A stretch of 64,000 bases of DNA from Arion vulgaris (taxonomy: Eukaryota > Mollusca > Gastropoda > Stylommatophora > Arionidae), in NCBI GenBank assembly GCA_020796225.1, contig CM036758.1, forward strand, positions 60,847,274 through 60,911,273, in the 5' to 3' direction. This document shows positions 48,501 to 60,500 of this stretch, piece after piece (within the stretch, counting starts at the first letter, position 1; the number at the start of each line of letters is the position of its first letter). The position numbers were made by a program, and so were the translations under genes. The notes beneath the pieces are model-generated. The model was not told where the DNA came from and did no database searches. It saw nothing but the letters and a program-made list of their open reading frames with translations.

Positions 48501-51500
48501 TCAGACTGAAGAATGGAGAGATGACGGAATAAGACTTTCTTGACAAGGGAACTATGAGGGTGGAAAGTTAAGACAAGTTTCACCCTGTCAGAATTGGAAG
48601 TTCTATGCTGGTTAGAGAGAGCCTCCTGGCGAGAAATTTGCTGAACGCGCGGCATAGCAGAAGCAAGCACCTTATCCGGGTATAAGCGCTACTGTAAAGA
48701 AATCCAGCATCTCGTGAGCTTTATCGAGAAAATCGTCGCCTGCTACAGAGGCGATTAAGCGCAAGAGTTGAGAGAATGGTAAAGAGTCACGAAAGCCTTG
48801 GAATGGGAAGAGGTATAAAGAAGAAAACTATGTGCATCAGTAGGCTTGTAGTATACTGATGTAGTGATGGTGGATAGGCTGATAGTGATAGTGATGTCAA
48901 GAAAGTTGACACAAGAGGTAGAGATGTGAGATGTAAACCAATAGCCGGATTGAAGACATTAATGAAATTAATGAAGCGTGACAAATCGGCTTCAGGCATA
49001 TCGGTAATGCCAATACAATCATCAATGTATCTATGATACACAGACTGTTCTGGGTAGGTATTTTTCTTTATTCCCCGGAAGGAAAATCTCTAGACCATAC
49101 CGGGGATTGAACCCAGGTTTCTCAAATGGTAGCCTGCGCTCTAATCCATTCAACTAGACTCTCATTAATGCGGTAATTTTTTTTTTTTTTCCAGAAGCAC
49201 TTGAGCTTTTCAGCTCTTCGGCTCGGTGCCATGGACATCGTAACCCTTTGGTTCAGTGCCACGAACACCGTAAATCTGGGGAATCTGTGGCTTTTCTGCC
49301 ATCCTGCAGAATTGAACCCGCACACACAGAGGGATAGTCACCTGTAGTCCAACGCGCTACGAACACGCTGGGCAGACGGAAATGCGGTAATAAGAAATGA
49401 TAATATTACATTTCAGATCAATGTTCATCTTCTCTGAAATACTTTTCTGTTCTGAAATAAGTAGTCCACATTTCTATTTGCTAACAGATACCTCCAAGAC
49501 ACCATCAACTTTCTACTTGGGATCTTGAAGAGAGAGCGAGAGAGGTCCCAAGCATTTCTTGCTGTCGGTTTCTTGGCCATCGCAGTGCAGAGTGAAATCC
49601 TGTCATATATGAGTCGTATCATGGATATTATCAGAGCTTCTTTGCCATCAAGGGAACACTCCACAAAGTAAGCAATTTTTACTGAAAAATTGTTGTCAGA
49701 ACAACAATTCCACAAGGTAACAACAATGTGTAAATAAGAACAGTAATAAAAACATACTTTGATAAAACCACTGCATGAACAAATACATCTTTAACATTAC
49801 AGATCTATTTGTTCTCATATTAAGAGAACATTATTAAGACCCTCTATGATGGTTCACAGTAGTGCGTTCGCACTGATGATTGACACAGCAACTGGTTTAT
49901 GGTTGAAACCGGAGTAAAACAAGGCTGTATTCTATCTCCGCTATTGTTTGGAGTGGCCATTGACTGGGTGATGCGAAATGTTGCAGGGGCGAACTGGCAT
50001 CGATTGGGTAGAAAATAGTCAACTAGAAGATTTGGATTTTGCAGATGATATTGCCTTGTTAAGTAGAAACAACCAAGATATGCAAAGAAAAACAGACAAC
50101 TTGTCATCTATAGCATCAAAAGTTGGACTGCAGATAAGCTATGAAAAACAAATATAATGAAGACACCTATGGCAAGTAATGCAGATATCACACTGGAATC
50201 TAAAATGATAAAAATAACAGAGCAGTTCACCTATTTAGGTAGCAATTTTGATTGCACAGGAAATGTTAAAAAGAAATTATGATACAAATTGGCAAAGCAA
50301 CATCAGTTTTTAAAAGTCTAAATAAAAATATGGAAATGCGTTATATAGTATTAAAACTAAATTACAATTTTCAATTCAAATGTTGTATCAATCCTAACAT
50401 ATGCTAGCAGAGTTGGAAAATGACTAAAGATATAGCAAGCAAGTTGAATGCATTTGAAAATAGATGTCTCGAAAAATAATGAATATAAAATGGAATGAAT
50501 TCAAGAGAAGTGATGAAATCAGAGACATGTCTGGTCAACCACTAGTAACAACTGTTATAAGAAAGAGAAGATGGAGATATGTTGGGCACACCTTGAGGAG
50601 AAATGATCAACGAATATCAAAGCAGGCATTGAAGTGGGATGCAAAGGGTTCAAGAAAGAGAGGTCAACCTAAGGAGACCCTGAAACGAACTTTGCTGAGA
50701 GAGGCAGGAAATATCGGTCTCAGTTCCATGGAGGAGATTGAGTGAGTTGCCCAGGATAGAGCTGTATGGAGAAATTACTTGCAGGCCCTATGTAACGTAT
50801 AACAGTACGAGAGGAATTATTATTATTATTTGTTCTCTTCTTTGTCCTTGGTGTATAGAAGACTCTTCTGTAATGCTTACATTCTTTCTTTTTTTCTTTT
50901 CTCCAATCCTGTTTTGCAACACAACGTCTCCAATCCTGTTTTGCAACACAACGCCCCCAATCCTGTTTTGCAACACAACGCTCCAATCCTGTTTTGCTAC
51001 ACGCTCCAATCCTGTTTTGCTACACAACGCCTCCAATCCTGTTTTGCAACACAACGCCTCCAATCCTGTTTTGCAACACAACGCTCCAATCCTGTTTTGC
51101 TACACGCTCCAATCCTGTTTTGCTACACAACGCCTCCAATCCTGTTTTGCTACACAACGCTCCAATCCTGTTTTGCAACACAACGCTCTCCAATCCTGTT
51201 TTGCTACACGCCTCAATCCTGTTTTGCAACACAACGCCTCCAATCCTGTTTTGCAACACAACGTCTCCAATCCTGTTTTGCTACATGTCTCCAATCCTGT
51301 TTTGCAACACAATGTCTCCAATCCTGTTTTGCAACACAACGTCTCCAATCCTGTTTTGCTACACGTCTCCAATCCTGTTTTGCTACACAACGTCTCCAAT
51401 CCTGTTTTGCAACACAACGTCTCCAATCCTGTTTTGCAACACAACGTCTCCAATCCTGTTTTGCAACACAACGTCTCCAATCCTGTTTTGCTACACAACG

Positions 51501-54500
51501 CCTCAATCCTGTTTTGCTACATGTCTCCAATCCTGTTTTGCAACACCATGTCTCCAATCCTGTTTTGCAACACAACGTCTCCAATCCTGTTTTGCAACAC
51601 AACGTCTCCAATCCTGTTTTGCTACATGTCTCCAATCCTGTTTTGCTACACAACGCCCCCAATCCTGTTTTGCAACACAACGCCTCCAATCCTGTTTTGC
51701 TACACAACGCTCAATCCTGTTTTGCTACACAACGCCTCCAATCCTGTTTTGCAACACAACGCCTCAATCCTGTTTTGCTACACAACGCCTCCAATCCTGT
51801 TTTGCAACACGCCTCCAATCCTGTTTTGCTACACGTCTCAATCCTGTTTTGCTACACAATGTCTCCAATCCTGTTTTGCAACACACCGTCTCCAATCCTG
51901 TTTTGCAACACCACGTCAGACTAAGAAGATATTTCTAGAACGGGCTTTTGTGCACACTTCATAAACATTGTCTTTTGTCGCTTCTGTTATCTCTGAGGTC
52001 CACCTTTTGCCGGCAGGCCTTTTGCTTAGGAAAGTCTTCATTCTGGCAAAGGATTGACTTCATTGCACCGGGTTTCCCCATATGGCTCCATGGCAGAAAT
52101 GGCATGTTATCTCCCGAGAGGGTTGCACAAGGCACAAACTCTGTAGCTTCTTCAACAATCCTTGGGATCTCATGAAAAAAACTGCATGTGTAACTTGGTC
52201 CAGATTTAAACCCATAACCTTCAGGATGACAGGCAAATGTCTTAACAACTTTGCCATAAAGATCCACTTTTATCTCATAGCTAATTGATATACTGATGAT
52301 TAGGTATCTTATTCTCTTTAATAGGAAGAGTCGGCACCTGGTGGTAGATCCAGCTGTATTCACCTGCATCAGTATGTTAGCAAGGGCTATGGGACCACAA
52401 ATGACCCACGATGTCAAAGAGCTTCTGGACAATATGCTGGCCACAGGTTTAAGGTAGGAGATGATAGCTAGTCATTTATATCTTATAATATGCTCGTGGG
52501 TTGCAGGAGCCCACACGAGGAGCAAAGAATAGAAACACTGCGACTTATATGGCATGACGTTAGAGGCAACTGAGGTAGGGGCCTAGGAAAGCTACACTAG
52601 TAAATAAAGAGCGTAGCAGAAATCAGATGTGCTGGCCTACTTGTAGGTGCATAACTGGAACAGCGTACAATCGCTCTTAGGCTTGGATCACATACAAATC
52701 ACACACAGTGGTTAACAAGTGATCAGTATGGAGCATTCGAAGAAGAAGAACACTTGAATACTATTGCAGATAATATAATAATGAAAAAATGTCTCTAATC
52801 ACAGCCCAGCCTTAACAGCTGCTATGAGAGAGCTTGCTACACAAATTCCTCAGTTGAAGAAGGATATTCAGGATGGGCTGCTCAAAAACCTGTCTATGAT
52901 CTTGATGGGCCAGTCACTGAGACACCCTGGAGCACAGACTATTCCAGCACCTTATATGTCAGGTATTTGATTTTATGAATTTTGCTTTTCGTTCGTCTGA
53001 TATGAATTCAGGCATAGTTATGGCACTTATGGTACTCTGACTGATTTTGTGTGAAGGCTTGCTTTCGTGATTACCAATGTCCCTTACCATTCAGACGAGC
53101 TTTAATCAGTTTCTGAGGTACTTTTCCTTCTTCAAGCGCTCCATATTGACGACTTGTTAAACCACTCTTTGTGATTTGTATGTGATCTGACCTAAGAGTG
53201 ACTGAACGTTGTGCCAGTTATGCGCCTACAAGTAGGCAGCCATCCGATTTCTGCAACGCTTTTTGTTTACTAGGTAGCTTCTCTAGGCCCCACATCAGTC
53301 GCCTCTTATGACATGCCTTGTAGATCACATTGTTACTATTCTTTGCTCCTTCGAGCCCGCAACACAGGGGAAAGGTACTTGAAATTTAGATCGTAAAGGA
53401 ACAGAGTTTAATGTAGTTAAGGTGTGTGCACACCAAAAATATTTGACCCAAGCTGTCATCGAACCTCAAAATTTCCATAAGACATGGTCACTAGCAGTGT
53501 GTTATCAATTTTGCTATCGCACCCCCAGGTTTCTATTTATATCCTATTCATGTCAAAGTTGACTCTTACGGCATTCAATAGGATCCCTATTGTTGCTGTG
53601 TCTTTTTACCCATAGGTATTCTATATTGTGAGAGCCGCTGTAGCGTAGTTGTTAGTGAACTCGCTTCTCAAGGCTGGTGGTCTGGGTTCAGCTCCGCAAT
53701 GCGCATGGAATTTTTCCCGACCACAGCGGCTCTCAGGTCGACCCAGCCTCAATTGGGTACCAGACATACTCTGGGAAAGTAAAGGCGGCCGGTGTGACGC
53801 TGACCACATCACCCATCGTGTGCCGACGGTCAATGAAAATACAGGCCTAACACTGTATTGACCTATATACCACAAGGTATGAAAGGGTTCCTTTACTTTA
53901 CTTATTTATATTGTAGGCATTTGTGGCTTAGTGGTAGTGAGCTCGATCACAACCCAAGAGTACCTGGCTCAAACTCCGCGGCAGCCTGTTTGGAAGCAAA
54001 TTTGTTCCCGTGAATTTTCAAAAATGATAACAATATACCTTACAGTTCAGAAAGCAATAGAAAACTACTGAATGTATAAGTGATATCTAGAAAATCAGCG
54101 ACTTGTTTACTGTTGATGGCAACGTCCTGTAAAGGATATGCCATGATTTTCATTTCATATTGCTGACACTTAACCTTGTCAGACAATATATGAAGCTTCA
54201 ATGAAAGAATTCTTGAAAGTTGTATGTGTCTAACCCTTCTAAGTATTGACCTAATCTGTTTCAGTGTCCCCTGTCAATCTTCTCTTCTTCTTCTTTGTGT
54301 TCGTTCTTTATGACCAATTTTAATCACTCTTTGTGATATGTTTGATCTTTGCCAAGAACGTGTATACGTTGCACATTGGTTTGGTAGGCCCTAAACGCAT
54401 AGACTTCTACACGTTTAGGACACATGCATCCGATTTCAGCCAAACCTCCTTAGTTGCCTCTTACGAATGCGTGGCAGGTAACAGTGGTTCTATTCTTTAC

Positions 54501-57500
54501 ACCCCAAATTTGGGCCCGGTAACCACTGGCGCCCTGTCAATAATGCCAGGACAGACAATCCATGAAAGGATTCTGTATAGGTTATACCGCCTTTGTGATG
54601 TTGGGACCCAAGAGAAGCAAAGAATAGTACCACTGCGACCTCCAAGGTATGTCGTAAAAGACGACTGATGTAGGACCTAGGGAACTATCCTAGTAAATAA
54701 AAAGCATCGCAGAAATAGAATGTGCTGGCCTACTTGTAGGCACCTAACTGGCACAACATACAATCGCTCTTAAGCTCAGATCGCAAACAAATCACACAAA
54801 GTGGTTAACAAGTAGTCGATATGGAGCGTTCGAAGAAGAAGAAGAATTATAAGTTGTGCACATATGAACCTTCTAAGTATTGACTCGCTCTTTTCAGCGC
54901 CCCTGTCAACGATGCCAGTGACGTGACCAATGTAACACTTGCACTTCGGACCCTAGGCAATTTTGACTTTGAAGGTCACTCCTTGACCCAGTTTGTCCGA
55001 CACTGTGCTGAGCATTATTTAGGAAGTGAACATAAAGAGATCCGAACAGAAGCAGTTATCACCTGTGCCAGGCTCCTGTCTCCGCTACTACAGGTGATTG
55101 ACAGGTTCATTTCTTTAAATCATAGATATATTGATTAAATGACATATTATTGATTGAATGATACATTGAGCAATGTGGGTCAAGCGGTTAGAGTGCTTGC
55201 TTTTATTCAGAAGAGGCAGAAATTGCTTCCTAGTTCAGGCATACTTCTAGCATCCCGACATGAAATAATGGATACCTGACTTGCTGTCTTAGTAAAGAGA
55301 ACAGTTTGCTAAGCTAAGAAAAGAACTGACCACTTTAGATGCAGATACAAGGACTAATTACTGTGAGGTCTTTAACGCTTCACATTTTCTAATATGTTGG
55401 ATGCATGGTGTGATCCCAGTAACATTGACGGCTTTTCTTAAACAGTTCATTTCACATGTTGTGATCTTTCTTTCTAGTGTTTTACTTAGGTACCATGTTT
55501 GATATTGATAACAGACAGTTGGTAGAAATATAACACCAAATGTTTCTTCTGGTACCAAATTGAGGCTAGGTCAACTTAAAAGCTATTGATCATATCAATT
55601 AATTTGTCCTGAGCAGAACTTTGTCACCCCAGCAGTCCTTCGAATTTCTTCTCTCATAGTCCAAATGTTCCGCCTCTGCAGCCGTCATGTTCAAACCATC
55701 AGTTACATCCTGCATCCATCTTCTCCATGGTCTTTCTCTTTTCTGGGGTAGCGGGGTAGAGGTAAACCTCTATCAAAGGAGATGTAAGATGCCTTCTTCC
55801 CTCCGCTAGTCTATGGGACATCCTTTAGTAAGGTTGAGTACCCATTTAGCCCCCTAGCAGGGTAACGTGAAGCCATGGGAGCAGGTGGGGGATGAGTGAG
55901 GGAGCAGCCGACAGAGTGTCAAAGATTATGGTCTCAAAACTCGTGACGGTAGGCAGAGGATCTCTGTAATAGAGACAATAGCTACGGTCATGGACCAGTA
56001 TGGTCACTGCCAGGAAGGAAAGCAATGGCAGACTACCTTCCAAGACAATGCCTAGAAAATCCTAGCAGTAATATGGAATACAACATAATAGAAAAGCTGT
56101 TATGGTGGGGAAAATATCCGTTCCTGCTGGAGGATTTGACACTGAGACAAATATTTCTAGTGAAAATATCACATGCAAGAGAAGCCATAGATGACATCGG
56201 CATCTTAGAATAGTTAAAACATTTAAATTTAGACAGATAGCTACATCACAAGCTTAGAAATTATTAATTAGGCAGGTGTGTTTCCATATACATAAATTTC
56301 TACTATGCTGACATTTTTGTGTGCAGAATAAATCCTTTAGACAAGTTGGACACATGTTTCTATAACTTGACCATACATTTTCTATTTTTATTCAAATGAA
56401 ACTAAACTTAATTTTTCCTTGCTTTCTTGAAGCTATTGTCAAGACAACAAGGGCACGTCAGTATGACAGCAATGACCACAGTGGCAGAAGTGTTGAACAA
56501 ACTTCTTGTAGTTGGTATCACAGACTCTGGTAAGTGCCCATTAATGGGTGAGTTAGTGAGGGTTTTCATCATTATTACACTCATCGATATAATGAGGGTT
56601 TTCATCATAATTACACTCATCGATGTAGTGAGGGTTTTCATCATAATTACACTCATCGATAAAATAGGGTTTTCATCATCATTACACTCATCGATATAAT
56701 GAGGGTTTTCATCATTACACTCATCAATATAGTGAGGTTTCTCATCATATACACTCTATCATATAATGAGGGTTTATCATCATTACACTATCGATATAGT
56801 GAGGTTTTCATCATCATTACACTCATCGATATAAGGAAGACTGCAGTAAAACTATGTAGCAATGTTGAAACATGTAAAAACAAAGTACTTAGCTTTACAA
56901 AGTACAAAAACAATATCCTGCGAGGTTTCGACCAAAAGGCCTTTGTCAAGTAAAGGTTACAATGGAAGCAAAGAAATTCAGACTTCTTGGACAGCAGACA
57001 CAACATATACAATCATACTTCTTCAGCAATCTCTAGTCATGCGCTTAGTTTATGGCGGACCATGAACTGGGCAGTCAGCTTCAGGTCTGTCAGGTGACCT
57101 CAAAGCTTAGTATTTAGGTCGACTGGGTGTGGCCACATGTTGTTCACACAGGAAAGGATTGTCTTGCAGGACATGCTTAGGTGTCTGTTCCGCCTGCTGA
57201 CAAAGTTTAATGACCTGGTCTGTTCTGCTTAGGTCTTTGAGGAAGTCTTTTCCATAATCATATCCAGTGTGTGTCTTCCAGTCTACTGCAGATTTTCTCT
57301 GTGTGAGGGTTTTGACCTCTTGAAAAGACAGGGGTCGGTAAATTTGCTCTTTGGCACTGCCCTCCTTAGCCAAGAAATCGGCACTCATTGCCTGTAATGC
57401 CACAGTGAGATGGAATCCACTGCAAGTTCGACCACATAAGCAGATTACCAACAGAAAGTGCACCTCATAGAGCAATGCTAACCCGATACAGCGGGTAAAA

Positions 57501-60500
57501 AGCAAAGGTGGGCCTCAGAATATCCAATTGATATCCAATCTTGCATTCTATGGTTATGAGTTCCCAGTTCATTGAGATCCAATCTTGCATTATATGGTAA
57601 GTAATTATCATTCTTTATATCAGTCACTGATGATGAAATAAGCCAAAAGCATGATGTTAATGACACAAACTCTGTTTTCTTAGATCTGATTCATGTTTGT
57701 TTACGCTAATCTGGTGTTGTTTACAAACACTTCCTTTCAGGTCTAAAGTTTGTATCGGTCTCTCAGCCGTTACTACACAAAACTGCGTCAACTAGTTTCT
57801 CTACGTCGATGTCTCGTTTTAGTGTTGCCATCTGCTTAGAGAGTATCTTTGGCTTGCAAACACTACAGTCTACTAATAAACTATCTAAATATATACAAGC
57901 TACACACTAAAGCTAACTGTCTGGTTCATCAGCTGCCACCTGGGGGACTGGCTACTACAGATAGATATCAGAGACGACAAAAACACTTTATGAAGCGCAC
58001 ACAATAGCCTGTTCTAGAAATCTCTTCTTATCCTGACGCTGTTAGGCAAAACAGGATTAGAGAAAAGAATAAGAAGACTTTCATATTTGAATTGTTACTT
58101 ACAGTTTGCAAATAATTGTTTGGTTATTGGTTTTTTAATAGCACATTAAAAAATATAGATATCTTGCATGACTTAAACATCGAGGAACACTGGCTCATAA
58201 ACAACATTATGTCCTGGAAGCTTCAATATTTTAGTCACATTAAACATCGCAGTGGTTTGGAGAGAACAGTAATGGGGGAGCAGGGGCATGCTTTTTGATG
58301 ATGAGGCAGGGTGGCGATAAAGATGATGGTGGCAACAGGACATTAAAGAAACCATGACCATTGCATTGAAGGAGACAGGAGAACTTACTAGAGACCAAGA
58401 GTTTCCAAGAGGTCTTTGATGGGATCAACTGCCTTCAAATGACATGCTGTATGATCATATGACATTTTGAAACTTGGAATTTAATTATAGTATATCTAGG
58501 ATGAAGTCGTGCCCGTGTAGTGCCGGGGCCTGCAAGGAAGCAAAGAATAGTACCACTGCGACCTACAAGGCGAGTAAGAGGCGAGTAATGTAGGACCTAG
58601 GAAGCCACCTAGTAAATAAAAAGCACTGCAGAAATCAGATGTGCTGGCCTACTTGTTGGCGCATAACTGGCACAACGTACAATCGCTCGTAGGCTCAGAT
58701 TGCATACAAATCACACAGAGTGGTTATCACTTGGTCGATATGGAGCATTCGAAGAAGAAGGATGAAGTCTGAAAAATAATGAACATAAAAGGGAAACGAA
58801 TTCAGAAGTGATGAAATCAGAGATATGTCTGGTCAACCACTAGTAACAACTGTTATAAGAAAGAGAAGATGGAGATATGTTGGGCATACCTTGAGAAGAA
58901 ATGATCAAAGAATACTAAAGCAGGCATTGAAGTGGGAGGCAAAGGGTTCAAGAAAGAGGACACCCTCTGGAAACCTTGAAACGAACCTTACTGATAGAGG
59001 CAAAAAATCTCAGACTCAATTCCATGGAATAGATTGAGCGAGTTGCCAAGGATAGAGCGGTATGAAGAAATTATTGGCATGCCCTATGTAACGTATAACA
59101 GTAAGAGAGGTATATATATTTATATATATAGGACGAAGTTTGAGATGTATGATTTCTAAAATATATATCCGTAGATGCAGACATCCGATACTGTGTGCTC
59201 ACTTCCTTGGATGAACGTTTTGATCCTCACCTTGCTCAAGCTGAGAATCTGAGTGCCCTCTTCATTGCCTTGAATGATGAAGCTTTTGAGATCCGTGAAC
59301 GAGCAATTTGCATGATTGGAAGACTAAGTTCCAAGAACCCAGCTTATGTCATGCCATCTTTGAGAAAAGTTCTCATTCAGGTAGGGATAACTTGTTGACG
59401 GTTTTGAAGACCGTTAAAAAATGTTGTCATAATTTAATTTAATTACATTTTTTTAATGAGTTGTTCATGGCTGCAACTTTGTTGCTAATTTGTATCTATT
59501 TTCAACTTCCATTTCATTTACTTGTTCAATTTGAACACATGATCTATGTTTTATTGTCTGTCTTCGATAAGTCTAGGAGCTCAATCTCGTCGCTATTTAA
59601 GCTCAGGGATCTCTGGAAAAATATCCCTATCACCCCACATGAGAACAAACTGAGTACTTTTGGAGCGACACTTTTTAAAAGTAGGGTAACTTCCCCAGCT
59701 CCTTCCTGAGTCGCCTCTTATGACATACCTTGTTGGTCTCAGTGTTACTATTCTTTGCTCTCCTTGCGAGCCCCAGCAACATACTAGCAATTTCAGATAA
59801 TGAAAACTTTCACACAAAAAAATAATATTCGTTTATCTTTAACTGTTACATTGGGATTTTGCAGATTCTGACAGAATTAGAACACAGTGGCATTGGTAGA
59901 AACAAGGAACAAGCTGCCAAGATGTTAGGTCACCTGGTATCAAACACAGCTCGGTTAATCAAGCCATACATGGTTCCTATCATGGGGGTTAGTACATTAA
60001 AACAACTGTATGAGTGTAAGAAGTATCATGTATTATCATATATTTATGTAGATATGAAAATGTATCTATCATATTTTGACTATATATATGTGGGACATAT
60101 GGGAGTGAAGTATGAGCATTTAACAAGGCAGTGAAAAACATATATGTTCTTTTCAATATAAGTGTTACAGAAGAGTCCTCCGTATATAATGGACAGAGAA
60201 CAAATAAATCTGTCCAGAAAGAACTCAAAATAAAAAAAAACTGTCTAATGCTACAAATAAGAATGAGAAAATTGAAGTATTTTGGACATATAAAAAAGAC
60301 ATAAAGCGCTGGAGAAGCCCATCATGTAAAGAGGCATACCGCTAAGAGGAGAAAAGGAAGACCGTGGAGAAGATGGATTCAGGATGTAACTGATAGTTTG
60401 AACATGACGGCTGCAGAGGCAGGACATCTGGACTATGAGAGAGAAAATTTAGAAGGTGCAAAGTTCTTCTTCTTTTTACTGTTCGTTCTATAACTGACCA

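Larger units (their letters stand above)
47472..49165 (-). mobile_element. Family F tRNA-SINE split by a Penelope-like element
   Basis: The antisense body is at 47472-47580 and the tRNA-like head at 49044-49165 (B box tgggttcaatccccgg; A-box region ggattagagcgcagg). Together they form one normal F copy. Confidence 0.85.

Noticed and set aside
50738..51964. A 408-codon open frame and several overlapping long frames on both strands
   Set aside because: They are made by the 26-27 bp repeat, which lacks stops in most frames. The flanks are LINE sequence.
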